From: Montifringilla adamsi
Taxonomy: Eukaryota > Chordata > Aves > Passeriformes > Passeridae
Direction: 5' to 3'
NCBI GenBank assembly: GCA_017590115.1
Contig: JAGGNK010013559.1
Span: 1,926,305-1,990,304 of the forward strand
DNA: 64,000 bases
This document shows positions 1 to 10,500 of this stretch, piece after piece. How positions within the stretch are numbered: position 1 is the first letter of the stretch; each line of letters starts with the position of its first letter. The position numbers and the translations under genes are program-made. The notes under the pieces are model-generated. The model was not told where the DNA came from. It did no database searches and saw only the letters and a program-made list of their open reading frames with translations.

Positions 1-329
1 GCCCTGTGACAGATCCACGGATCAGCCACGGCTCCTCCTGCACAAATCTTTGCATCCCTTCTTCTAATCACACCACCCACCTGTGTCCCTCAGCGTCCCC
101 ATGATGATCCACACACACATCAAGCTCCTGAGCCACCACAGCTCTGGCTCTGCTGGGTTCAGGTGGTTCCACAGAAGAATCTCAGTTTCAGAAACTCAGT
201 ATGTGTTGTGTTCCAAACACAGTTCCTGTCACTCCAAGGTCTGTATTTAAAGATCATGGAGCATCCAGTTCTGCTGCTCTCAACATTAGAAGGATTTGGA
301 AGTGTTGGAGTGAGTCCAGAGCAGGCCAT

Positions 330-772
330 GAAGTTGTTGAAAGAACTGGAGTATCTCCACCATGGAGCCAGGCTGGGAGAGCTGGGAATGCTCAGCCTGG
401 AGAAGAGAAGGCTCTGGGGAGATCTTAGAGCACCTTCCAGGGACTAAAGGGACTCCAGGAGAGCTGGAGAGGGACTTGGGGCAATGGCCTGGTAGGACAG
501 GATGAGAGGGAATGGCTTCCCACTGCCAGAGGGCAGGACTGGATGGGATATTGGGAAGGAATTGTTCCCTGTGAGGGTGGGCAGGCCCTGGCACAGGGGG
601 CCCAGAGCAGCTGTGGCTGCCCCTGGATCCCTGGAAATGTCCAAGGCCAGGTTGGACAGGGCTTGGAGCAACCTGGGACAGTGGAAGGTGTCCCTGCCAT
701 GGCAGGTGGTGGCACTGGATGAACTTGAAGGTCCTTTCCAAACCAGTCTGGGATCCTTGTGATTCAACATCC
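330..772 (+). mobile_element. CR1 LINE 3'-end fragment
   Basis: This 5'-truncated CR1 non-LTR retrotransposon tail reads in the forward direction. The segment has the usual order of CR1 3' sequence: a 'cagcctggagaagagaaggc' block near 397, a 'gtgagggtgggcaggccctgg' block near 572, then 'gtccaaggccaggttggac' and a 'ccttccaaaccagtctggga' type terminus near 735-755. Open frames across it on both strands are incidental. Bases 1-329 hold no gene that I can recognise. Confidence 0.8.
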
Positions 773-799
773 ACTGGCAGCCAGCTGTTAGTGGGCTTC

Positions 800-1705
800 C
801 CCCAGCCTCAGGATTTGGGCTGGTCCTGTTTAATCTCTTTACCCATGATCTGAATAAGGCGGTCAAAGGCACCCTTTTCAGTTCACAGACAACACCTGTG
901 GATCTCCTGGAGGGCAGGAAGGCTCTGCAGAGGGATCTGAACAGGTTGGATCCATTAGCTGAGGGTCAACAAGGCCAAGTGCCAGGTCCTGCACTTGGAT
1001 CACAACAGCCCCTTGGAACACTCCAGGCCAGGGGCAGAGAGGCTGGAAAGCTGGAAAAGGATCTGGGGGTGCTGGTGACAGCTGCTGGACATGAGCCCAG
1101 GAGTGCCCAGGGGACAACAAGGCCAGTGGCACCTGGCTTGGGTCAGGCACAGTGTGTCCAGCAGGCCCAGGGCAGTGATTGTCCCTCTGTTCTTGCACTG
1201 CTGAGGTCTCACCTCCAATCCTGGGGTCAGTTTTGGGTTTCTCATGACAAGAAGGACATTGAGGGGCTGGAGCGTGTCCGGAGAAGGGAACAGAGATGGG
1301 AAAGGGTCTGGAGCACCAGGAGGGGCTGAGGGAGCTGGAAAGGGGCTCAGCCTGGAGCAAAGGAGGCTCAGGGGGGACCTTGTGGCTCTGCACAACTCCT
1401 GACAGGAGGGGACATTGTGGGGTCGGGCTCTGCTCCCAGGAACAGGGACAGGAGGAGAGGGAACGGCCTCAGGCTGGGCCAGGGGAGGCTCAGGGTGGAC
1501 ATCAGCAGGAATTTCCCCATGGAGAGGGTGCTCAGGCCTTGGAACTGCCCAGGGAGGTTTGGAGTGCCCATCCCTGGAGGTGCCCAAGGAATGTCTGGAG
1601 GTGGCACTCAGAGCTCTGGGCTGGTGACAAGGTGGGGATCAGGCACAGGTCAGACTCGATGGTCTTGGAAGGCTTTTCCAACCTTGGATGACTTGACAAT
1701 GAGCC
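800..1705 (+). mobile_element. CR1 LINE fragment with the end of the reverse-transcriptase ORF
   Basis: A longer CR1 tail lies in the same orientation as the previous one. It starts inside the reverse-transcriptase region (a decayed version of the 'ctgttcaatatctttat' stretch near 826). It runs through 'gacattgaggggctggagcg' at about 1255, 'cccatccctggaggtgccca' at about 1568 and the 3' terminus near 1690. Stops and frameshifts break the coding frame, so it is a dead copy. Bases 1706-2105 show no recognisable gene or repeat. Confidence 0.85.
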
Positions 1706-2105
1706 ATTCACCACCACTGAAACCCTCCCATGACTTCAGGGTGCCAGAAGATGACAGAGTAGGGACAGCCACAGCTAATTGCCACTGCTAAAACAACCCC
1801 ATTCCATCCTCCCTGAGCTGGATTAATTCCTGGGAGACATGGGATTTTTGGGGGGTGACGCAGAGACGTGAGGGCACTGCACTCAGTGAGGGAACATTGT
1901 ACCTCCTGATCTCCTCATTTCCAACCACTCAGGCTGGGATTGTCAAACATGGTCCAGAGGAGCTGGAGCATCAGTTTTCCATGGAGCCCTTCCCACTCCA
2001 GTGCAGCTCCAGGGAATTCCTCCTCAGGAGCTGCTGGATTTTGATGTGTTTAGATGGCAGACAAGAAGAACGACTGGATAATTCTCCAGTTAGCCCTGGG
2101 GAGTG

Positions 2106-2920
2106 AAAATAGCAATTAGGAGGGTGAAACTGGGGTTTGGGGGGATCAAGCTGGGGTTTGGTGGGGTGAAATTTGGGTTTAGAAGGTGAAACTAAGAGTT
2201 TGGAGAGGGAAATTGGGAGTTGAGGGTAAAACTAGGGGTTTGTGGAATGGTGTTAAAGTTTGGAGGGTGAAATTGGGGTTTGAGAGGATAAAGCTGCGGT
2301 TTGGTGGGGTGAAATTGGAATTTGGAAGTGAAATTGCAGTTGTGGGGGTGAAATTGGAGTTTGGAGGGTGAAAATGGGGTTTGATGAGATCACATTGGAG
2401 TATGATGGGGTGAAATTAGGGTTTGTTGGCACAAAATTAATGTTTGGGTATGGAAGTAGGGGTTTAGGATAAAAATCAGGATCTGGTGGGATGAAATTCA
2501 TGCCTGGGGGAAGAAATTGGGATTTGGGATGTCAGGATTAGGGTTTGGGAAAATGAAATGAGGGTTTGGTGGGTGAAATTAGATTACAGGGGATGAAATT
2601 AGGATTTAGGGGGTGAAATGAGCGGTTGGATTGTGATATTGGGGTTTGAAGGATGGAATAGAAGAGGGTGATATTAGGGTTTGGTGAGAAGATATCGGGG
2701 TTGAGGTGTGAAATCAGAGTTTAGGCAGGACAATTAAAGCTTGGGGGATGAATTTTGGGTTTGGGCGGAGAAATGAAGGTTGGGAGGGGCTGACATGAGG
2801 GTTTGGAATGAAACTGGGGGTTGGGGGAATCCAGCTTGGTTGTGAAATTGGAGGGTTGAGGGTGAAATTGGTGTTCGGCTGTTGAATTTACGGTTTTATT
2901 GGGGGAAATTGGTGTTTCAA
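2106..2920. repeat. Degenerate minisatellite, about 20-25 bp unit
   Basis: Around thirty diverged copies of a unit like 'gtgaaattggggtttgggg' follow one another, with unit length varying by several bases. The strand is strongly G/T-rich, with almost no C. Short open frames on both strands are by-products of the repeat. Confidence 0.85.
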
Positions 2921-3056
2921 TTTGGAAATCGGGCAGCAGTGCCAGCAGGGTTGTTGGACCCAGCTTTCTCCCCCTTTGAACCTTTCTCTTTCTCACCTCC
3001 ATTTCCCACAGGCAGAGCAGAGCAGGAGGAAGCGCCCAGGGCCCCAGGTGGCAGCG

Positions 3057-3143
3057 GGATCCTCACAAAATACAGGGATTATAGAGGGATCCTCACAAAA
3101 TACAGGGATTATAGAGAAATCCTAACAAAATACCAGGATTAGA
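3057..3143. repeat. 30-bp tandem repeat, three copies
   Basis: The unit 'cctcacaaaatacagggatt' plus about 10 more bases starts at 3061, 3091 and 3121, giving an exact 30-bp period. The first two copies are identical. The third has a few substitutions and a short deletion. Confidence 0.9.
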
Positions 3144-3704
3144 GGTGCTCCTGCTCCACGGGAGCCGGGATTCCCTGACCCTGAGGCCTCCTTCACCTCA
3201 GACCTAACCCAAACTTCTTCCCCATCGCTGAGAACCTCCAACTCCCTAAGCAAACATGGCACTGCTGGCGAGAGCGGGAATGTAGCAGAATAACCACTGT
3301 GAAGTGAAGCTTTAAATGGGAAATATTTCAAGCGGTTTGCTGTCCCGGAGCAAGGAGTGACCGTGCTCTCAGACAGTCCCTGCAGCTACGCAGGGCTCCA
3401 CACCCGGCAGAGCAGCGCCCGGCCCCGGGGAGCCGCAGAAAGCTGAGGAGCTGCCGCAGCCGCCGGCAGCGCTGTCCTGCATTCCCTGGTGCGAACACGC
3501 ACAAGGAAACAGGGAGAGGGTGAGGCAGGCACTGAATGCAGCAGAGTTCCCTCCTCTCGCCCCGCGGTGGGTTCAGCCCAGCCCGCTGAGGCCAGGGAAA
3601 AGCAGTACTGGCGCAGCTCCGCTCACCACCACGGCCTGCCGCGCTCTGAGCCCTCAGCTGCCGCCGCACCGTGAGCTCTGCCGGGGACCGCCCCCCTCCC
3701 CGCG

Positions 3705-4461
3705 GCGACCAATTAGAGCCAGAAGAAGCCTGATTGATTTTTGTCCTAGCCAATCGGCACTCTGCCTGTTTGCACCCAATCAAACGCCTGGGGACGTTTT
3801 CTCGCCCAATGATAAACCAGGAACTGAGCAGGGAGGGGGGGAGTACTTTTTCGTGAGCGGCGCAGGGATCAGCCAATCATATCAGTCCGATGGGTTGACT
3901 AGTGACCAATGAGCAAAGGCGGCGGGGACAGAGCAACTCGCGAGATTTTGTGAGGTACGATGGGAACCCACATTTCTGCGAGAGAGCCAATGGCAAAGGG
4001 CGGGGCGGGGCCGCAGAACTATTATTGTAACTGGCAGGTAGGAGAGCTAATCAGAAGGCGGAGCTAAGTTCGGCCCAGTGTTCAATGGGCAGCGAAAATC
4101 CTCCCATGGTTGAACTGCCACGATTGACAGGTAGGACGGTCCAATGAGATCGCCGCGCCCTTTCTAACTGCCCAATGAGCGAGCTGGGCTGGGAGGCGCG
4201 CGACGGCGGCAATTCCCGCCCCCCCCGCGGGAGCACGGGTCTGGCTGGCAGACCGACAGCTCAGCGGACCAATGGCAACGCGAAGCGCCAGGACGTGGGC
4301 GGAGCACCCCCACGAAGACAGCCAATGGGCGAGGGCGCCGCCCTGGGCAGCCAATGGGCGCGGGGGGGGCGGCGCGCGTTGCCGGCGCGGCTCCCAAGAT
4401 GGCGGCGGGTGCGTGAGCGGGGCGGTCGGGGAGGCCCGGCGGGAGCGCGGCCGCCGCCGCC
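3705..4461 (+). promoter_or_regulatory. RBM15: RBM15 CpG-island promoter with a CCAAT-box array
   Basis: This CpG-rich, TATA-less region precedes RBM15. Twelve perfect CCAAT pentamers, all on the + strand, begin at 3709, 3750, 3776, 3806, 3873, 3906, 3987, 4141, 4172, 4269, 4322 and 4351. No ATTGG occurs on this strand. Near-matches CTAAT (4047) and TCAAT (4082) sit in the larger gaps. Other visible elements are a palindromic CTCGCGAGA at 3937-3945, GC boxes near 3999-4011, and a YY1-like AAGATGGCGGC at 4396-4406, which often marks a transcription start. An in-frame TGA at 4414-4416 separates this region from the coding start. Confidence 0.8.
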
Positions 4462-7278
4462 ATGAAGGGCAAGGAGCGCTCGCCCGCCAAGGCCAAGCGC
4501 TCCCGGGGCGGGGAGGACTCGGCGTCCTCCTCCTCCTCCTCGCGCGGCAGCAAGAAGCCGAGCGGCTCGTCCGGCGGAGGCGGCGGCTCCAACGGCGGGA
4601 AAGCGGCGGCGGCGTCCGGCGAGAGCAACAGCGGGAGCGGCCGGCGCGGCGCCCACGCGGACAAGGGCGGCCGCGCCGGCAGCCGCGAGTACGAGAGCGG
4701 TTCGGCGGCGGCCGCGGGCGGCGGGGGCCGGCACGGCTACGGCGGTAAAACCGCGGAGGCGTCGCGAAGCAGCAGCAGCCGCGGCGGTGAATCGCGAGCG
4801 GCCGCCGCCGCCTCGTCCTCGTCCTCCTCGTCGGAGCCGGGCGGCGGCGAGTACAAGACGCTGAAGATCAGCGAGCTGGGCTCGGCGCTGAGCGACGAGG
4901 CGGTGGAGGACGGGCTTTTCCACGAGTTCAAGCGCTTCGGCGATGTGAGCGTCAAGATCAGCCGGCTCCCGCCCGGCGCCGGCGCCGCCGACGAGCGCGT
5001 GGCCTTCGTCAACTTCCGCCGGCCCGAGGACGCGCGCGCCGCCAAGCACGCCCGCGGCCGCCTCGTGCTCTACGACCGCCCGCTCAAGATCGAGGCCGTC
5101 TATGTCGGCGGAGGCAGCGGCCGCCGGCGCAGCAGCCGCTCCCCGGCGCTGCTGGACAAGGAGTCTCCCTACGGCACGGCTGCGGTCGGGGCGGTGGCAG
5201 CCGCCGTGCGGCACCCGCCGGCCGGGGCTGCGCAGCGGGCACTGTCCCCCGCGGGCAGCGGCGGAGCTTTGGGATACCGGGACTACCGGCTGCAGCAGCT
5301 CGCCCTGGGCCGGCTCCCGCCGCCGCCGCCGCTGCCAAGGGAGCTGGAGAGGGAGCGGGACTATGGTGGCTTCTACGAGGCGCGGGTGCGGCCGGCCTAT
5401 GGGCTGGAGCGCGTGGCCGGCGTGGCGGCGGCCGGGGGATTCCGAGGAGGAGGAGGAGGTGCCGGAGCGGCCGCTGAGGAGGAGATCAGCCCTGAGGATG
5501 ACCAGAGAGCCAACCGCACGCTGTTCCTGGGCAACCTGGACATCACCGTGAGCGAGTCGGACTTGCGGCGAGCCTTTGACCGTTTTGGGGTCATCACTGA
5601 GGTGGACATCAAGAGGCCGGGGCGTGGGCAGACCAGCACCTATGGGTTTCTTAAATTTGAGAATCTGGACATGGCGCACCGGGCCAAGTTGGCCATGTCA
5701 GGGAAGGTGCTGCTGCGCAACCCCATCAAGATCGGGTACGGGAAAGCCACCCCGACCACCCGGCTCTGGGTGGGCGGCCTGGGGCCCTGGGTGCCTCTGG
5801 CTGCCTTAGCCAGGGAGTTTGATCGGTTTGGCACGATCCGCACCATCGATTACCGCAAAGGGGATTCCTGGGCCTATATCCAGTACGAGAGCCTGGACGC
5901 GGCGCAGGCAGCCTGCACCCACATGCGGGGGTTCCCCCTGGGGGGGCCGGATCGCCGGCTCCGCGTAGACTTTGCCGACACAGAGCATCGGTACCAGCAG
6001 CCCTACCTGCAGCCTCTGCCCTTGCCGCCCCCAGCTCATTATGAGCTCGTGGCAGAGGCGGCTGCTTTTGGGGCTCACCGGGGAGCCCCTCCTGACCCTC
6101 TACGGGGGGCCCGGGACAGGACACCACCGTTGCTCTATAGAGACCGTGACAGAGACCTTTATCCTGAGACAGAGTGGGTGCCCCCGCCGCCCCCTGTGCG
6201 GGATCGGAGTAATCGGGCCGCTGCCTATGACCCACTGGAAAGCCTGGAGCGCCGCCGGGATGGGTGGTCCTTGGAGCGGGACCGTGGGGAGAGGGAGCTG
6301 GGCAGTAGGGATCAGCCTAGGAAACGGAGACTGGTGGAGGATGGAGGCCGGCACTTGGACCGTTCCCCTGACAGCGAGCGCTCCTCTTCCTCCCGAAAGC
6401 GCCACTGCTTGGCCACAACCTCTCCCCCGGACCGCAGCCCCGAGCTCCTCGGAGGCCGAGAGCGTTACAGTAGTGACGCTGAGCGCTCATCCCGCTTGCT
6501 CCTCTTGGAGCGACCTTCCCCCATCCGGGAGTCCCGCCGGGGCAGCCTGGAGCGGGGGCAGAACGAAAAGCGCGACCGCAAGAATTCCGCAGAGCGGGAG
6601 CGCAAGCATCGCGCCGCCGCCGCCGCCCAGGAGTGCAAAAGTCCGGCCAAAAAGGACGAGCGGGCGGTGGAGGGAGGTGGCGGAGGCTCTCGGCTCAAAC
6701 CTCCTCCGCAGAAACAGCAGCAGGATGGAACAGCGCAGGCCGGGGCAGCGCCCAAGCTGTGCTTGGCTTGGCAGGGCATGCTCCTGCTGAAGAACAGCAA
6801 CTTCCCGTCCAACATGCACCTGCTCCAGGGGGACCTCGGAGTCGCCAGCAGCCTCCTCGTGGAGGGAGCGACTGGGGGGAAAGTGGCTCAGCTCAAGATC
6901 ACCCAACGTCTCCGTCTGGACCAGCCCAAGTTGGACGAGGTCAACCGGCGCATCAAGGTGGCGGGTCCCAATGGATACGCCATCCTTCTGGCCGTGCCCG
7001 GCGCCTCAGACAACCGCTCCGCAGCCGGAGCTGCCGAGGCCGCCACCACCTCCACGCAGAGGCCGCTCAGGAATCTGGTGTCCTACCTAAAGCAAAAGCA
7101 GGCTGCTGGGGTGATCAGCCTTCCTGTGGGGGGGAACAAAGACAAGGAGAACAGCGGGGTCCTGCACGCCTTTCCGCCCTGCGACTTCTCCCAGCAGTTC
7201 CTGGACTCCACGGCCAAGGCGTTGGCCAAATCAGAGGACGACTATCTGGTCATGATCATTGTCCGTGGGGCATCCTAA
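4462..7278 (+). CDS. RBM15: RNA-binding protein 15 (RBM15), SPEN family adaptor of the m6A writer complex
   Basis: RBM15 is a nuclear RNA-binding adaptor. In studied vertebrates it works with WTAP to guide METTL3/METTL14 m6A methylation, and it binds chromatin factors through its SPOC domain. The frame encodes 938 residues. A Ser/Gly/Ala-rich N-terminus is followed by RRM1 (about 131-215), RRM2 (about 352-428) and RRM3 (about 432-510). Next come an Arg/Ser/Asp-rich middle with SR-like 'DRDRD' runs and a C-terminal SPOC domain (about 767-935) with the motif NLVSYLKQKQAAGVISLPVG. The start was chosen for its GCCGCCATG context, because MKGKERSP matches the family, and because an in-frame stop at 4414 rules out a longer N-terminus such as human isoforms carry. 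The protein ends VRGAS, and the whole coding region is one exon. RBM15B is excluded by the many RBM15-specific residues. Identification is from recalled family sequence, with very strong agreement. Confidence 0.97.
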   Translation: MKGKERSPAKAKRSRGGEDSASSSSSSRGSKKPSGSSGGGGGSNGGKAAAASGESNSGSGRRGAHADKGGRAGSREYESGSAAAAGGGGRHGYGGKTAEASRSSSSRGGESRAAAAASSSSSSSEPGGGEYKTLKISELGSALSDEAVEDGLFHEFKRFGDVSVKISRLPPGAGAADERVAFVNFRRPEDARAAKHARGRLVLYDRPLKIEAVYVGGGSGRRRSSRSPALLDKESPYGTAAVGAVAAAVRHPPAGAAQRALSPAGSGGALGYRDYRLQQLALGRLPPPPPLPRELERERDYGGFYEARVRPAYGLERVAGVAAAGGFRGGGGGAGAAAEEEISPEDDQRANRTLFLGNLDITVSESDLRRAFDRFGVITEVDIKRPGRGQTSTYGFLKFENLDMAHRAKLAMSGKVLLRNPIKIGYGKATPTTRLWVGGLGPWVPLAALAREFDRFGTIRTIDYRKGDSWAYIQYESLDAAQAACTHMRGFPLGGPDRRLRVDFADTEHRYQQPYLQPLPLPPPAHYELVAEAAAFGAHRGAPPDPLRGARDRTPPLLYRDRDRDLYPETEWVPPPPPVRDRSNRAAAYDPLESLERRRDGWSLERDRGERELGSRDQPRKRRLVEDGGRHLDRSPDSERSSSSRKRHCLATTSPPDRSPELLGGRERYSSDAERSSRLLLLERPSPIRESRRGSLERGQNEKRDRKNSAERERKHRAAAAAQECKSPAKKDERAVEGGGGGSRLKPPPQKQQQDGTAQAGAAPKLCLAWQGMLLLKNSNFPSNMHLLQGDLGVASSLLVEGATGGKVAQLKITQRLRLDQPKLDEVNRRIKVAGPNGYAILLAVPGASDNRSAAGAAEAATTSTQRPLRNLVSYLKQKQAAGVISLPVGGNKDKENSGVLHAFPPCDFSQQFLDSTAKALAKSEDDYLVMIIVRGAS

Positions 7279-7590
7279 GGCCCTCGTGTTCTGTTCCCAA
7301 CCCTGCCTACTCCTCCATGCAGCCCCTCCAGCGTGTGCCAGGTGCTATGGGATACAGCCTTAGCCAGCCCTGTCGTTATTTTAAATAGATCTTTGTTTGT
7401 AGGTGACTTTCCCGGGCCGATTTTCTGTTACTACATTTTTCTATAAAGATAGAAGCCAGAGAGGTTGGTTAGGAGTAGAGTGAATAGGATATTTTGAGAA
7501 TTCCCTATCAGTGGGGACAGCAGGGAGGCTCAGCCTGCTTTGATTTACAGAAAATAGAAAAATAATAAAAACTGGGGTGGGGGGGAGGGG
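7279..7590 (+). other. RBM15: RBM15 proximal 3' UTR with candidate poly(A) signal
   Basis: Non-coding sequence follows the RBM15 stop. A perfect AATAAA at 7564-7569 is followed at once by a G-rich tract, a usual layout for a cleavage site. Longer transcripts using AATAAA at 12014-12019 or 12587-12592 are possible. Confidence 0.5.
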
Positions 7591-10500
7591 GGGAAAGAAA
7601 AACTCCTGTCTTCTTAATTTAGATTCATGTCCTTTTTTCATTTCATGTATTTTAAAGCAAATCCCAAGAGCTCGTCCTCGAGAGAGCTCCAAACTGAACA
7701 GACCAGATTTAAAGCACTCAGTGGAAACGGAAAACCATACTTTAATAACAGACTGGTGTCACCTCCTCTTTTGAGTCCTTGAAATTCCGTGTGGGCCTCA
7801 GGCCAGGGGCCCTTTGGCCCGCAGGATCCCTTCCCTCGGGAGCCGCAGTGGTTTCCCCGTTGAGTCGCGTGGCTCAAGGTCGACGTTTTTCAGGTGAGCA
7901 GCAGCTGCTCTCGGGTACACAGCAGAACACTGAATTCCTTTTTGGAAAGGGATTCCTTTTTCATCCAGTCCCCCCCAGGTGCATGCACTGAAACTGGGCT
8001 TTTTAACAGGTGTATTTCCCTGATTTCCCAGTGTATCCCATATGTGCACTTTGGGTTTGTAGCAGTGACTAGGTTGTAGCAGTGACTAGGTGAAGAGCTG
8101 AGGACTTTGTTGCAAACCAGGAATGTCTTGTGCTCACTCTGGTGTGCAGGAAACAAGGAGGTGCTTTAAGGAGAACTTGAGTTATATTGTGGGGTTTTGG
8201 TTTTACTGCCTTTTTTTGTTTTGTTTTGTTTTGTTTTGTTTTGCAAGAGTTGCAGGTTCAGTGGGGTCTGGTTCCACAATGCAAACTGAGCAAGTAAGTG
8301 CTTCTCTCCAGAGATGCTTTTCATTCTGTGATAATTTAATTACATAAAAGTTCTCATTAACATTTTACCTCTTTGTTAATAGCAAGGAACTGCTGTCTGC
8401 TAGGGACTTTTCAGGTACAGTGTGCAGTGGGCATTACATGAGGTTTATCATGGGCACCTGGAGTAAAGTGGTTTTAGCATCCTGGAGAAATATTAAAAAT
8501 ACTCCAAGATGCTGAGGTTTGAGCTCTTGTTCTTGTGATTCAAGGATGAAACAGTTTGCAGGTTATTTTTGGGGTTTTTTTTCCAAAAGAACATAGTTAA
8601 TTTTTTCTTATTTTTCCCTAATCATTGGGCACTTTTCTCCAGTTGTCTTAACCACCTTTGGTAATTCAGGCGTTTAGGAGGGGAGAAGGGATCTCAATCC
8701 CTGATGTGATCTAACTCCATGATATTCAGTTTAACAACCAAAAGGATGTTGCAGCAGCTTCTAAACTGAAGTGTAAATCTCACTGTATCTCTTTACAGGC
8801 CCTAAAATTGTAATCTTGCACTTAAACCCAGAATGTAATCTTGCACTTAGCCATGTTTTCAGGGATTTGGGCAACGGAGAAGCGACGCTGCCTCTCTCGG
8901 TCCATGCTCCAGTAGATTCCTTGGATAATTGATACAGGCATGAGGTTACAACTTGCATGGCAAAAATCAAATTCAAAGTGTGGAATAGGATGCGATAGGA
9001 GACGAAGGAGGAAATGTCTTGAATGTATTTTATGGGTGTAACTGAACTTGCTTGAGTTTCTGTCACAAAAATAGGAATTTTTGTTACTGCACCACTTGTC
9101 AGAGAGGGCTTTGATTCCTTTATCTGCCCAGAATGAGTGGACCCAGCATCCCAAACGTGGTGAACTGAGAATTCCAATGTGGCAGCATCTCTTAAACACA
9201 GATTTTGTTTTTTGTAGCTACTTTTCTTTCTAAATGAAAAGGTGAAAGTCTCATTTAATGCTCTTAAATTTGAGAGTAAAATCCAGGATTTCTGGGTTGT
9301 CCTTCAATGTGAATGTAAGAGATGGCAGAATTCAGATGTTCAGCTTACTATTAACAATGAGAATTTTTGGGAATGACACCACAAATGCAAATCACTGTGT
9401 TTAAGAAGATACGGCGTGTTTACCACTTATTGCAAAGAATGTTTTAATTGGAGCAGGTGCCTGTTGTGTGTCAGCAGGTGATCAATGCTGCAAGTGCTGC
9501 TTGTATTCAGGGGGAGTTTTCTGGGAGATTTCTGTCATCTGACAGAAATCACTTGCAAGAGTTTTCTAGGAAAGACTTGAACAGCTGGGAATTTAAATCT
9601 GCCCAAAACCGGGGAAAAAAAAGCACTAAAGTTTGTGTTGGACACAGAGCAGCATTTGTTCCGCTGATCCACAGCAGGCACCTGCTTAAAAACCCATAAA
9701 ACTTGGGGTCAGCATAGCTTGTCAAAGCCAGCTTGGTTTGGGAAGCCTTTTGGGAAGAGCATGCTAGGTGCACTTCCATTTTTCCTTGGGAATCACAGTG
9801 GTTCCACCTGCCACTGGCTGTGAAATTGTGCTGTGCTGGAGGGCGAGCAGGAACAGGCGAGGCTGTGTTTGACTCCCAAGTTTTTCTGGTTCCTTATTTA
9901 ATGGAGCACCTGCTTCTTTGAATCTGGTTCATTTGTGGTTGCTGCTCTGTTTTGTAAGCAAGGATTTTAAACACCCTTTGAGGGTTCTTGTGGCAAAACT
10001 TTGAAAGGTTTTTTTCCCGGCACTGAATTCCCGTGCTGCCATCCCGGCTGGGCGGGCTGTGCTTTCCTCCTTGGTCTGAGGTGTTTCCCATTGGAGTAAC
10101 TGTCCACTGAAGTTGGCTTAGCCAGGGCTGAAGGTTTAGAAGCCTGTGGGTGATACCACTGTGTGTAGAGCAAACCAGATGTAGCAGTTGTTGGCTCTCT
10201 CCTCGTGTCTGGCATTAAGTTGCTCTGGTGAGAGCTCAGTATTCCCTCCCGACCTTGTGTGCAGCTGATGTTCTTCTATTTCATTAGTGTGTTGAATTAG
10301 TCTGGAAAAAGGATGTCCTTTTCCTGAATCATTTCATCCTTGTGCTTTATGCTTTGGGGAAAGAACCTCAAATGACTCGTAGTTTTGTTTGAGATTTTAG
10401 TTTGTTGTTTATTTTTTTCAATTGGAAACTTTGCGCAACTTCCTTGGCCCCTGGCCACTGGCTTTGTTTGCCACGGGAACACTGAGGTTATCCTCAATCC

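Noticed and set aside
286..1691. Many open frames of 80-195 codons at the left end
   Set aside because: They are inside CR1 fragments and do not follow the CR1 coding frame. The element is 5'-truncated and decayed.
2106..2920. Telomere-like repeat
   Set aside because: The G/T-rich units contain 'agggtttg' strings, but the unit is 20-25 bp and not TTAGGG. It is a degenerate minisatellite.
4261..5679. 472-codon open frame antisense to RBM15
   Set aside because: It is an Ala/Arg/Pro/Gly-rich shadow produced by GC-rich codons of RBM15. It has no domain and starts and ends inside the promoter and coding exon.
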